A DNA stretch of 64,000 nt from Lentinus brumalis (Eukaryota > Basidiomycota > Agaricomycetes > Polyporales > Polyporaceae): assembly GCA_001792895.1 (NCBI GenBank), contig MARA01000015.1, positions 186,001 through 250,000 on the forward strand, written 5' to 3'. The translations under genes were made by a program, and so were the position numbers. Under the pieces are notes generated by a model, which searched no databases, had not been told where the DNA came from, and worked only from the letters and a program-made list of their open reading frames with translations. Each line of letters starts with the position of its first letter. Position 1 is the stretch's first letter. Below, one piece after another: positions 34,065-45,876 of this stretch.

Positions 34065-35638
34065 GGGATGGGTTATCGTGATGAGCGAAACGACAACATG
34101 AGACGGAGGTGCTCACCAGAAGAAACCCGAAATACTGAGCAAAGAGAGCTAGCTAGTCATCCACGTCTCCGCAAAGCACGTCCTCCGGCAGGCAGGGGCA
34201 GTAGGTATAAACGAGCGAAAAGTAGGCACACGAAGGAAAGAACGACCTGTCAGTCCCGTAAGAGGACGACGGAGAACGTCAGCGAGAGACCGGGTTACGG
34301 AAGAGGCACGACGGCCAGCAGGAGGAGAAGGGAGAGAAGAGGGAGAACGAGCGCACCTCCATTGCATCCGTCGGTACTATTAACACCGTCCGAGGCTGCG
34401 ACTATGGCATCCGGAGTACGGGGCTCAATGGCGCAAATGATGCAGAGTGCGCGAGGCAGATGTATTCCGATTTCGAATATCAATCAATCCACATTTGCGT
34501 ACGTCGATGTCTGATCGGGGGCTTGAGAGGGCCGTCCGTGCTCGAGGTCTTCGTCGGCAGCCGTCGGAATCTGCGGCGCCTCTCCGCTGTCTTTGCATCC
34601 GGCGTGCTTGGCCCTGCCAGAAGGGCGTCGAAGGAGACATATGTCCCCTCTATCCGCTCAGAATCCAGCGTCCTTTAATCAAACGTGCGACCCAGGTACT
34701 TCAATCACCGTGCGTCCTCCCAGATCGAAGCCGCGACAATCACAGCTGGAGATCCGTGCTGATCACAGCACACCCAATCAGCCACTCATTGCAGACGAAA
34801 GAGGTTCCCAAGCACGTACCGCCGGGACCCGTGAGAGCACACGCTTTCTCGTCCTCGCTGACTGTGTCAGTGGCCCCGAGCATCTCCCATCAACATCATC
34901 GCGATTCTCGACATCGCAGAGACGCAAGAAGAGCTGCGATCACGCATCACGCCTGCTGAAGCCTGCCGACATACACGCAGCGAAATAGAGCAAATATCTG
35001 CAGAGGGTTTTGACAGCCTACAAGAGTCGTAATAGTCGGAGGACAACGACAAGCTTGCCAGCGAAGCTGTACTCGTCGACGGGCGTCTGAGCACCACGAG
35101 GCTACCGGTCGTCTCGGCGATCACCGAGCGGTCGGCAGCGCTCTAGACCCTTGCACGGACAAGGTCCAGTACATGAATACTACTGACATCTTTCGTAGAA
35201 ACCCATGAAGTCTCGCACAGCGGCATAGATGGATCAAGGGTGCGTCAAGCACAAGGATCCTGAGCTCGACATTGCAGGTCTATCACGATACCGTCAAGCC
35301 AATGGCATCGATACCTAGCACTTCCTTCTACAGACGTGTTTGCTCAGAGGCCTGATGACATTCTTGTTGAAGGTGGTAGTGCGAGCATGTCTCTCGAGTC
35401 TCCCTCCGGCTTCGCCCTCAAGGCCTCACGGCGTACACGTAGCGCACATGCCGCTGATACCAAGACGTGCGCTTTTTGGAGATTCGGCTTCTGAAAGAGG
35501 CTGTTGTGGGAAGGAGCTGAGCGGCTCGTTTCTTCCACGTGATGCCTCAAATAAAACCATCGACTTTGACAAGAACCCGAACCACCTCCCCGTCCCTCCA
35601 CCACTCCACCACTCCTCAACTACTAACTACCACTCACC
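34065..35638. other. Intergenic, no supported gene
   Basis: Contains a minus-strand Leu-rich stretch near 34320-34370 (VLPLLSLLLLLAVVPLP) that could be the signal exon of I, with a GTAACC...CTGACAG intron after it. Otherwise only short ORFs. Confidence 0.35.
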
Positions 35639-36138
35639 ATGGCTCCAACCAAATCCAGATCCAGGTCCAGCAAAGTCCTCCCCGCCCTCCCCAAACACCT
35701 CTTCGGCAAGCACACCACCGGCAAACCGCGTTGGAAACGCAGGCGGGCGATCCCGCGCCCGTCGCCGCTCGGAGCTACCTGCGTCACCGCTGGTGCGGAT
35801 GGAAAACGCAGGTATGTGTGTGGTTGCTGTACCCACGAGTCTCTGATGTGTGTACGGATGTGAGTGGGAGTCCGTGAGGTGACTTGAGGACCCGCTAACC
35901 ACTTCCGAAACCACCGCCGTCGCGACTCGTGACTCGTGGCGACATTCCCAGTGTTCACGATCTATGGTATTCGCTCCCAGGACCCACCCGCCAAGTTCAG
36001 CTTCAGGCCTTACCCTTACCGTCTATCAGGCTTCAGAATACAGTCCGTGCTAACCTTCTTCACCCCAGGACCACCACGATCGTGCGGCAGAACGGTCTCC
36101 TGTCAATGCGCAAGGCCACCCCGCAAGGGCACATATAA
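35639..36138 (+). CDS. Possible small basic protein J, end altered by a repeat element
   Basis: Exon 1 starts at ATG 35639 in a good context (CACCATGG). It encodes a very basic N-terminus (Ser/Arg/Lys, RWKRRRAIPRPSP) and ends at GTATGT (35815/35816). Exon 2 from about 35952 (CCCAG acceptor) keeps phase and runs to a stop at 36136-36138, inside or at the edge of the inverted-repeat element that starts about there. The native C-terminus may therefore be lost. Not recognised; evidence is limited to ORF and splice agreement. Confidence 0.3.
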
Positions 36139-37292
36139 AAGTGCGCAGCGCAACGCAGCGTTGCGCTGCGTCGCGCATCCCGACGCATACGCACATGCGC
36201 CACCATGCGCAAGCACTGGCGCATGCGTATGTCGTACTCCACTCGACATGTCGCGAGGGTCCACCACAAAAGCGACTCACAGAGGTATGTCGTTGTGTGC
36301 ATTTGGTTTCGAGGGGAGCAATAGAGAGTGACTGAGGGACGGACGAGACTCCGAGAGCCTGAGAGACAGCGGAAACAAGATGAGAAAGATGCAAGAAAAA
36401 TGCACCCGATTTAGAACTCAACGCAGTTATAATCAGTACTGACAGAATTGCGGCATAGCATAACCAGTAGCGACGAGGAGAGGAGGAGAGACGGTCGAGT
36501 GCGAACGTAGTAAGAGTCGCAATGGCGCCAGGCGGTCCTGTGGGGCGTAGATTCACATACTGCTTCCCGTGCGACGCCGATGAGTGCATGCAGCGTGAAT
36601 TGAGACGTACAGACCTCACGCACGCCGGTAGCACTGCGCTGCACCGACGCAAGTTTGCGCAAGGCGACGCAGCCCTCACGCGCGGCCGCGCACAGTTGCG
36701 CACAAGTTGCGCACGCTTGCGCACGGCGGCGCGTCCTTTGACGCCCGCTTGCGCGAGGCTCACGCATCCCGCGCAAGTGACGCAAGCTCACGCACTCTGC
36801 CACGCAGATGCGTGCGCGAGTGTGCGCGTTGGTGTGCTCAGAAGCTGGAGTGAGCAGGGGCTGTGAGTTGATGACTTACCCGCCGGTCTCGGTACCCACC
36901 TTGAAACATAGTCAACTGCAAGCTGTAAGTGAGTTCCAGACAACGTACATGGTTGTAAAGGAATAGAAACGTCGGCGACCTCACTTTCAGGACTCGTGAA
37001 GTCTGTGCGTAGGTGAATGTCATGGTCAGAGCCGAGGCGGCACACGGAAGCAAGCCCACCCCAGGCAGTTCGCATTAGGCGCTCTCCTTCTGAGCCACTT
37101 GATCCGACAACAACGAACCACCACGACATGTTATGGAGTTCTCTGTCCCGGTAGAAGTCGATAATTTATGAACTAACCTACAGGTCATACATGTCTGAAG
37201 CAGCGCCTTGATACCCCGACGCAAAGCCTTGCGCACGATTGCGCACGGCGCAACGCTGCGTCACGCTGCGTTGCGCTGCGCATTTTTCTGGA
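36128..37292. mobile_element. TGCGCA-rich element with terminal inverted repeats
   Basis: The left end (36137-36161) and the reverse complement of the right end (37263-37287) match at 24 of 25 positions; shared core TGCGCAGCGCAACGCAGCGT. Outside them lies a 14-15-bp direct repeat, GGCC(C)ACCCCGCAAG, at 36114-36127 and 37293-37307, which could be a long target duplication. The interior has a block (36600-36840) packed with GCGCA/TTGCGCA words. No transposase. The 114-codon plus-strand ORF at 36522-36866 is a by-product of the repeats. Nature uncertain: a non-autonomous transposon or a foldback-like repeat. Confidence 0.5.
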
Positions 37293-37307
37293 GGCCCACC
37301 CCGCAAG

Positions 37308-38331
37308 ACCCACTCGCCGCTGTCTTAGGTGCGTCCAAAGTCACTAGTCACTCCCCAAGCCATCTCGCGCACCAACCTCTCTCAACATGATCATTCGCAG
37401 ATTCCCTGTGGACGTCCCTCGAGCACTCCAAACGGACAAGCGCACACTGTACACACGGACGAGCGGCTCGGCAACCTGACCAGCGACCAGCGAGATCGCC
37501 GTGTTCGAGGCGGATGCGGGGAGGTGCGCGGACAAGTTGGCGTCCATCCGCATAAGGCTTGAGCGGGCACGCGTGCGTTGAACGTTGATCCATCGTGATT
37601 TTTTTTGAGAGAGAGGTTGGTCTGAGTTGCTGACGCACTCGTGTTTTTAGCTGCAGAACCGCCTGTAGAGCGTGAAGTGAAAAGCATGCAGGGAACGCCA
37701 GTCCAGTCGCGGACATATGGCAACGTATCTGGATCTACTAGTACTATCTGCATCGTCGGCGGTCTGGTGTCGTTTTGTCGATCGCCCGTGCTCGCCCAGA
37801 CTAGGATGCTAAGAGAGAGAGCGATATATATCGAATCCGGTGAAACCCGCTTACAGTCTTTCTTTCCATGGGTCATGCTCTCCAGGAGCCAATACTCCGA
37901 ACATTGGAGAATGCCATGTGGCGACGTCCGTGACGATGCGAACCGCGTGTACAGTGTGTAGCGTGTGCGAAGTCTCATCAAAGGCTCGGCCGACGGGTGT
38001 CTGATTCCAGTTGTCCTCCCCGTCGTAACACATCGCCTGCTCGTACTTGCCATTAGACCCGTCACATCTCTCACATCTCCGCGTCGCCAGTCTGGGGAAG
38101 AACGACATAGACACGAATCATGGACGTCAACGGCTGGTTATATGTTCAGGGCAACACTCGCAGGGTACTTGGCCGAAAGCAACGCTCAGAGCCGGCGGGG
38201 TAGTGGTCAACAACGAACATGCGGCATTGCTCAGCTAGTGTACACATGCAGTTCACTTCCCTCCCCTTCGTACATGTTTTCAAATGCTTCTCCTACCCAA
38301 CCGTGAGTCCGAAACTCCGTGCCATTACCAC
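37308..38331. other. Intergenic, no supported gene
   Basis: Several minus- and plus-strand ORFs of 60-230 codons overlap here, but none shows domain-like content or consistent splicing. Confidence 0.45.
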
Positions 38332-39151
38332 TTAGAGCTTGGCCCCAGAGGTGGCCTCGGCGAAGCGCTTCTCGGCCTCGTCCCAGTTGATGACGTTCCA
38401 GATCGCCTTGAGGTACTACAGCGCACGCGTCAGCACCCAGATGAGCATGCAAGAGCGAGCGAGGAAGGTACGTACGTCCGCCTTGACGTTCAAGTACTGG
38501 AGGTAGAACGCGTGCTCCCAGACGTCGACGCCGATGATGGGGACGTGCGTCAGGAGCGGGTCCTGGTTCGCGGTGGTGACGATCTCGAGGGTCTTGAGCG
38601 AGGGGTTGTATCCCTATCGCGCAGGGGAGGGGCTCAATACACGGACCACGGACATCGGACGAGAGAGGGAAGGGGGGTACTTACGAGCCAGCCCCAGCCG
38701 GAGCCCTGGATGGCGGCGGTGGTCGCGTTGAACTCGGCGGTGAACTTGTCGACGGAGCCCCAGGTCTTGAGGATGGCGTCCTTGAGGGCGCCGTCGCGGA
38801 GGACGCCGCCGTTGCCCTTGCCCTCGGACGCGGAGCCCGCGAGGTTCTTCCAGAAGAGCGAGTGGTTGATGTGTCCTGCGCGCGGGGTCAATCGGCGGTC
38901 AATCGCCTGATCGCACGGCGCGACGCGGACGCAGACGGCATGGACTCACCTCCGCCGTTGAACTTGAGGGCGGCCTGGAGGGCGATGCGCTCCTTGGGGG
39001 TGGAGGCCTTCGCGTAGGCCTGCTCTGCGGCGTTGAGGGCGTTCACGTACGTCTGGTGGTGCTTCTTGTGGTGGAGCTCCATGATCTGCTTCGAGATGTA
39101 GGGCTCGAGGGCATCGTAGGCGTAGGGCAGGTCGGGGAGTACGTGGGCCAT
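38332..39151 (-). CDS. Manganese superoxide dismutase
   Basis: 204 residues from four exons (39151-38950, 38875-38685, 38613-38476, 38415-38332), all introns GT/AG and 60-74 nt. Converts superoxide to oxygen and hydrogen peroxide. N-terminal helical hairpin with the first metal His in [21 protein letters not shown]; second His in [13 protein letters not shown]; metal Asp and third His in [13 protein letters not shown], the Fe/Mn-SOD signature. Gly in GGHINH and Gln in TTANQDPLL fit the Mn-type rather than the Fe-type. Starts [17 protein letters not shown] with no mitochondrial presequence, so a cytosolic form is likely unless a first exon was missed. The full family length is present. Confidence 0.95.
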
Positions 39152-40964
39152 CGTGTCTGTCGTCGGGGAATGCAACTCAGGGATCGTCGTCGATAGCCCG
39201 TATTTATCGCCCATCTCCCAGGCGCCCGGTGATGTAATCCTCGTCATATCACGTGCCCCATTCTCTTCGGCCTCCGATTTCCGTTCCGGTCCCGCTCGTT
39301 GTCTTTTCCGCCGTCCCCGCTGTCCGCGACGTCGACCACCACACCTGCTCGCCCGTCGCCTCTCTGCTGCTGCTCGCTGATGTACTCGGTGCGCTCGGCC
39401 GCCTCTGGTCCCTGGATGCTGGCCATTTCCTGGCGTTGGTCATCTGAGGACATGACTACTCACGATTGCGTGTTATCTCGTGCGCCATCGCTTGGGAACT
39501 TCCCGAACGTCGTCGATGAACTCATCCCGTCCGCCTGCTTGCTCATCCTACACCGGTCGGGCTAGACCCACGGCCCCCGCGCGCACTGTCCTTCGTAAGT
39601 CTTTTCTCTCCTCGCCGACTCCTCTCTATACTGGCTGTCTGGCAGCTCTCGTCGTGCGCTCTGTGACTGTGGATATGTGGTGCTGCTTTGAAACGGCGAT
39701 GACCTGCAGCGCAGTGTGTCGTCGTGCTATGGGTCTGTAATCGTCCGCCTAGGGGAGACAGGCAATCTGCCTTCTCGTGCTCAGAAGATGTTGCACGTAT
39801 AGACTCTGCGCCCCTTGCTTCCGTGCTTCTGGGCCTTCGTGCGGTTGTAGAAGACATGCCCTCTCTTGGCGTCTCCGTCGTCCCGAACTGCACGCTGATA
39901 CCTCTTCTAGGGCAGTCTACCCTGTAGAGTACGCACGACACGCCGCGTGCACCGTCGTATGTCTGCCTCAAGGAGAGGATCAACGCGCTTGTCCCGGTAA
40001 GTCACATCTTGACCCGTCTCCTGCCTAGCCTTCGAATCCTCCGGTTCACCACCCATGCCAATACCAGCATGCCCTTGCTCTCCACGCATCTGCGGCGAAT
40101 TTTCGTCCGCATTCTCGCCGTATCTCCCACGGGACGACCCTCCCTCAACTTCTGACCCTCCCTCTGTGGACGCGATGCTGTTACTCTCGCTCATAACTCA
40201 TGTCTCTGTCTCTGTCTCTGATGTGGCCAGGCTCGCTACGCTGACCCCCACGCTCCGGTCGCCTGCGGTCCTCCTCCTCGTCCGCGCCTGCAGTCTAGGC
40301 ATCCAGGACTAGATGCCCCCCCGCGACAACGACCGGGTCAAACAGGCTTCCAGACCACCTCATGAACTCAAGTCTCACGACTGCTCCGCAATGCCACGGG
40401 CTGACGGGCGAGAGCGGGACGGGCGCTGTGCTCTGTCTGGTACCAGACGACTTCGTCACATTCTCTATCCTCGATCCTCTATCCTCTGCTCTACCACTCG
40501 GTACTCAAGGTCCAAGGGCAGAAGTCTTGCTTCCTCTCGGACTACTCCCACTGCGACACCGTCGCGACCCGGGGGCAGACGTCTTCGCGCTTCCGGTCTC
40601 CCCAGGAATCCACCTCTACCTTGTACCTCGTACCTCGTACCTTGCACCTCACCAGCCCGGTCCCGTGCACGCTCGGCCATACGTACGGCTGGCAGTGGAA
40701 CACCTTGGTCGTCACGCGTAACGCACAAGAGCCGAGGGAGCCTGACGTCCGAGGTCCGACGGATGTACAGTACCCAGGTCGACGACACCGGTGACCGGTC
40801 CACGAGGACGGCAGCTCGTCGATCGCGATCGTCTGGCCCACGTTGTATGCGTTTCCGCGCTGCCAGGAGTCGTATAAGTAGCTCCATCGCGAGTCAGTAC
40901 TTGGTCACGGTGCGCTGCGGCCCGCGGTTAGGCCGGGCCCGGTGCAGAGCTCTCCCCTTCGTGC
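39152..40964. other. Gene-poor region; weak minus-strand ORFs
   Basis: Minus-strand ORFs at 40194-39907 (acidic, starting SESNSIASTEGGSEVEGG) and 39453-39244 ([20 protein letters not shown]) look more protein-like than background and could be exons of one small hydrophilic protein, but the joins could not be settled. The 262-codon plus-strand ORF 40313-41101 is Arg/Ser-rich and not credible. Near 40618-40650 there are imperfect TACCTCG tandem copies. Confidence 0.35.
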
Positions 40965-41170
40965 GGCCTTGCATGTCGATGTGGATTCGGTCGTTTTATC
41001 CGGCTTGCGTACAGCGTTGCGGTCCTCCACGAAGCACGATGTATCCGGTGCGTAGACGCGTTTGCGCAGTCGTCGTTTCGTGCGAGGTCGCTGACCGGTG
41101 ATCGCCATGCCGGCTTTACAGGCGCACCGTGCACGTTCAGGACCGAGGTCTGTATATGCGTATATGAATG
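40965..41170 (+). repeat. Degenerate direct repeat, copy 1
   Basis: Shares ordered blocks with 41722-41905: CATCTGGTGCGTAG-like, GCTGACCG...CCATGCC, CACGTTCAGG, then an alternating TATATGCGTATATG-like stretch and ATGCGCCT. Diverged noncoding duplication. Confidence 0.5.
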
Positions 41171-41217
41171 TATGCGCCTCAGTCGCCGCCGCCCTTCTCG
41201 TTTCAGCCTCTTTCCGC

Positions 41218-41245
41218 TTCACGGTTCACGGTTCACGGTTCACGG
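41218..41245. repeat. Microsatellite, 7-bp unit
   Basis: Four perfect tandem copies of TTCACGG. Confidence 0.85.
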
Positions 41246-41721
41246 TGTCCTGATTCCTGGTCGTCCGGGGTTCTCGTCCCACCAAGCCTGCTGAGGCTCC
41301 CCGGACCATAAGCACTAAGTCCTCGGTGCACGGTGCATGCACAACGGCCGAACGAAAGCGGGACGGGCGTGCACCGTCTCAGATCTCAGAGTCCGTCCTG
41401 TCCAGGAACAGGAATAGGAACAGGATCCGTCGGTCTATCGCGTCTGCGAGCTTTGTCGCTTCCTTCGGGCTACCACCTACGATCCGCGGGCGATACATCT
41501 TCGCGATCGCGCTCGCGGCAGTGAAGAGTAAGGGATATTAGCAAGATGTATAGTCTTTGCGCTGGAACACCTTGACGTCAGCTCTGACGGACCAGAGTCA
41601 GAGACGGTGGAGTTCGAGGTGCGTCGGTCGACAAGCCCCAGCGTCATGCGTGGATAGCAACGCCTTGGCATTCGGGCACGGACGTCGTGTCAGATACGAG
41701 GTGCACGGATCCTTTCCCTCC

Positions 41722-41905
41722 ATGCAGCCTTGCGTGTAGCGTTTACTCCGCATGCGAGCCACCACGACGCATCTGGTGCGTAGGTGCGTTCGCTCAGTGC
41801 CAGCCCCATACGAGCTTGCTGACCGCCATGCCTCCTCGACGGGACTGCAGCTGGCCACGTTCAGGTCAATATGTACATATGCATATGCGCCTTTGCGCCT
41901 TTCCA
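41722..41905 (+). repeat. Degenerate direct repeat, copy 2
   Basis: Partner of 40965-41170, about 0.75 kb away. Lies some 400 bp before esterase M1. No ORF is conserved between the two copies. Confidence 0.5.
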
Positions 41906-42251
41906 TCAATGATCATGCATCATGGGCCGCGCGTCGTCGTCCCCCCCCTCCCCCTCCCGACTGCGCGAAGAGACAGAACATGACAAACCCCGAGTCGGAA
42001 CAGCTAGCATCTCCGATGCGCCTCCCCCTGTTCGCTGATGCGTCCTCTAGCTAGACTGCCACCGTTGTCAATGGATGATCTTGTCCGCCGTGCGTGGCCC
42101 GTACTTAGCGCTGAAATCCTGAACCTTAATCCCGCAACCTGAATCATCCCGACACCGGACACGGACGCGAATCCCGACACCGGAGATGCACAGTGGAAGT
42201 GGAGGTACGAGTACTGCGTCCTCCTTGAGGAAGAGGGGGTAGACAGGGAAG

Positions 42252-42258
42252 TATATAA
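42252..42258 (+). promoter_or_regulatory. TATA box of esterase M1
   Basis: TATATAA 59 bp before the ATG at 42317, a usual place for a fungal core promoter. Confidence 0.45.
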
Positions 42259-42316
42259 CGGCCGATGGACAATTTGAAGCGTAATTCTCCTGGCTGAACT
42301 TGTTATCCTCAGCAAC

Positions 42317-44939
42317 ATGGCCTATCGGTGCAAGTGCTCTTGCTTTGTCCAGCTTGCTCTTTTGGTTGGGTCGGTGCTTGCGCAACCGCTCTCGGCGGAC
42401 GTGCACGTGCGGACGCAGCCGCAGCCTTCAGTCGTCCTGGACCAGGCCACCGTCGTAGGACAGCCGAACGGGACGGTCATCAAGTACCTCGGGCTGCCCT
42501 TCGCCCAACCGCCGTTCGTCTTCCCCTCCCAATTGTCATGGCATCCCAGTACTGACTCGCTCGTGCTCCTCCTCCTCCTCGTCATTATCCTGATCTTTAG
42601 CATCGGGGACCTGCGCCTCCGCCTCCCGAAGCCCATATCGCCGTACAACGGCACGATCAACGCGACCGCGTTCGGCAACCAGTGCATCCAGCAGACGTCT
42701 GAGGCTGTCTCGCTCCCGAGCACGGTGCCCGCCGCTGTCGGCGGGTACGTCGCGAGTTTCCTCGCGCGCGCGGATGTTCCCTTCAGCGAGGACTGTGAGT
42801 ATCGACTCGACTTGTGCGCTAGCCTGGGGGTGCTGACCGAACCTGCGGTGCAGGTCTCAACTTGAACGTGATCGTCCCGGTGGGGGCGCACCCGGGGTCT
42901 AGGCTTCCTGTCGCTGTGGTGCGTGTCGTGGTTCTCCATCCGGGATCAGGCCCGTAGACTGATGATGTTTCCTCTTACTCTAGTGGATCTATGGAGGTGC
43001 GGGGTGTCGACCTATGCGGTTCTATCCCCTACTCAGCTTACTGGCCCGTGTTCTATAGGTGGCTTCCAGATCGGTTCGAACGCGGTGTGAGTGCTCTGTC
43101 CTTGAGACGGCCGCAAGGGACGATGCGGAACGTGTGCTGACGTTCTCTTAGGAACCCCGGCGAGGTCGTTGTAGCCAGATCCATCGAGATCGGGCACCCC
43201 GTCATCTTCGTCGCGATGAACTACAGGTACGTTTTGTCCTCGATATGGCATCCTGAGCTCTGACGACTCATCGGGACACTCCTCATAGGCTGAGCGCGTT
43301 TGGATTCCTAGGCGGGAACGAGGTGAAGGAGGCCGGGGTTGCGAACCTCGGCTTGCATGACCGTGCGTGGCAGCATCCACATCCGCGCTTATTACCATTG
43401 ATTGACGGGTGTGTGCTGCAGAACGAGAGGCGCTGCGTTGGATCCAGAAGTACATCTCCGCGTTCGGTGGGGACCCGGAGAAGGTCATGATGTGAGCCCC
43501 TAAGTATGCCCGTATTCCGAGCCTCAGTCACTGACGATCATCAACGCACAGCTGGGGCGAGAGCGCAGGCGCTACGTCCGTGGCACTGCAGATGCAGACG
43601 AACGGCGGGGACACCGAGGGGCTCTTTCGCGCGGCGTTCCTCGAATCGGGGACCCCGATCGCGACTGGCCATGTGGACAACCCGTACCTGCAGTCCATCT
43701 ATGGCGGGATCGTGGCGGACAGCGGGTGCGCGAACGCGACTGTGGCGCTTGAGTGCTTGCGTGCGGTCACTGCGGAGGTGTTGAAGGCGGCGATGGACAA
43801 GACGCCGTCGTTTGTGAGCTTCCGGGTGAGTCGCACATGCTTGCTTGTGGAATTTATGCGGGTTTGTTGAGATGACGTTTGCCGCTGCAGCAATTGAACA
43901 TCCCGTGGTTCCCACGGGCGGATGGGACGTTCATCCGCCGTCCTTCTCAGCAGCTCCTCCTGGACGGTCCGATAGCCAACATTCCCTTCATCGTTGGTAC
44001 GCCATCTCGCTCCCGACGTACTCGACCGTATCTCACCCATTACCGCAGGCAACGACGTGGACGAGGGAACCATCGTTTCCTTCGGGACCCTGAACGTGAC
44101 GTGCGTATGCCGGATCCCTCATCGCCCCCAGTGTGCAAACACTGACCGCACGCCGAACAGCACCGACGACGAGTTCCTGGACTACATCCACTCGAACTAC
44201 TACCGCAACACCTCCCGCGCCGCCGTAGCCAAGATCCTCGACCTGTACCCCTCGGACCCCGCCGCCGGCTCCCCGTTCAACACCGGGGACAAGTACGCGT
44301 ACTCGCCGCAGTTCAAGCGCATGTCGGCCTTTCAGGGCGACTTCTTCGGGCAGGCGCCGCGCCGTCTGTTCGTCCAGCACCTCGCGGAGAAGCAGCCTGT
44401 ATACTCCTATCGTACGTCCTTTCCTTTCGCCCCGGCGCTGCAGACGAACGTGCACTTGAACGATACTGACTATGCGACGGGCAGTGAGCAACTACCATAC
44501 GGTCGATGGCATTGGTGCGGTATGTCTCCTCTGTTCCTGTCTCTGTCTTGCCCCGATCCTCTCCTCAGCTGACTCGCGACCTTGGAATCTCTTCCAGGCA
44601 CACGGGATGGAGCTCGCGGACGTCTTTGGGGGCGGGCCGTTGGGCGACTACCTCATTCGCTTCGCGGCGACGCTCGACCCGAACGGCGACGGGGCCTTCC
44701 ACTGGCCGCGCTACTCCAAGTCTGCGCCGCAGCTGCTCACGCTCAACGACCCTGCGCCTGCGCCCGTGCTCAGCCTCACTGCGGACGATGGAGCCTTGGA
44801 GTGGCCGCACTCCAGGAGCTCTGCGTCGGCGATCCTCACGCTCAACGATACGGTGCCCGCGCTCAACCTCACTGAAGATACTTATCGGGCGGAACAGATG
44901 GCGTACTTGACGAAGCTGAGCCTTGCGGACCCTATGTAA
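42317..44939 (+). CDS. Secreted type-B carboxylesterase/lipase M1
   Basis: Fourteen exons, including a 13-nt one (42985-42997). Signal peptide at about 1-22 (VQLALLVGSVLA). Alpha/beta hydrolase of the COesterase family (cholinesterase / Candida rugosa lipase group). Oxyanion loop WIYGGGF; nucleophile elbow GESAGA; acid in GNDVDEGT; catalytic His in AHGMELADVFGGG. N-glycosylation sequons such as NGTI and NATA. It cleaves ester bonds of acylglycerols, sterol esters or aryl esters outside the cell. All joins keep frame. Near the C-terminus a segment is present twice in tandem (GAFHWPRYSKSAPQLLTLND, then GALEWPHSRSSASAILTLND); M2 has it once. Direct tandem with M2, which diverges at two introns. 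Confidence 0.93.
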
Positions 44940-45876
44940 TGTGTTCTTTGTGGACGTTCGTCGCTGAATGCAGTGCCGTTTGTTAGCCTGAATCATGGCC
45001 TGAAGAAGCCGCGTCATCGACCACCTCTTGGAACGCCAGTGCTCGGGTATCACGTCGTCGCTGAAGCCGCCCTGAGTGGGTCAGGTTGCCGGGGCGCCGC
45101 CGGAGCAATCAAGCAAGTGTGGACTGTTGGCGCCGACGGTTTCGTCCCCGTATGGGTGGTAGTGTATAAGTATGTCAGCATCCGTGAAGTGGGTCAGGCT
45201 TGGCGCCATTCTGGCAACGCGGGCCCGGCTATGTTCTGCAGATGTCACGATAGTGGTCTCTATCGAGGACACACGATCCAGACACAGCGCGAAGGGTGCT
45301 GCCAGAGGGGAACGAAACTGTGCAAGGTGGGTTGAGTGGCTCTCGTCGAAGTCTCCCACTCGCTAAACGTGTAGCAAGAGGTTCATAGGTATTCCGCTTA
45401 TAATCCCGTATATCGTCTATCATCCCGCCCGTCCAATGTACAACAGCGGAATCCCGCAACCTCAGTGCACAAGGCGGAGAGGCATCCTCAGGCGGCGGTG
45501 CAACTTCTGTGATGCGCCCCCAAATTGACAGTTGCCGCTATGCTCTCACAATAGCCTTCCCTCTCCGGCCGCCGGCGTCTTATGCGCCTCGCCGCGGTCG
45601 GCGAACCGCGCCACTTCATGGCTATTTGTAGGACGTTTGCAGTAGGGATCAGAGGGCATTCTCCGTCGGACATTGTGCTACTTAGCTCATCCCACCTACG
45701 GACGGCGTAGCGCGGACAGACGCAGTCATTGGCTACACCGACGTCTCCGTTCGCGAATTGCGTAACTGGAGCCAGTCGCACTTGCTGTGGCATCACCGAC
45801 CAAGAGCGACGAGTATTCTGGGAGTCAAGTATAAAGAGTCGTGGGTGAGTTCATCATCTACGTGCAGTCTCGCAGC
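44940..45876. other. Intergenic between the two esterases
   Basis: No supported gene. Holds the M2 promoter. Confidence 0.55.
45830..45836 (+). promoter_or_regulatory. TATA box of esterase M2
   Basis: TATAAAG 41 bp before the ATG at 45877. Confidence 0.5.

Noticed and set aside
36141..37290. CRISPR-like or telomere-like array in the TGCGCA-rich DNA
   Set aside because: The words are irregularly spaced with no constant spacer length, the setting is a eukaryotic genome, and the ends form an inverted pair rather than a direct array.
40313..41101. 262-codon plus-strand ORF
   Set aside because: Arg/Ser/Pro-rich with no domain features. It covers one copy of a noncoding repeat and has only the look of an open frame in GC-rich DNA.
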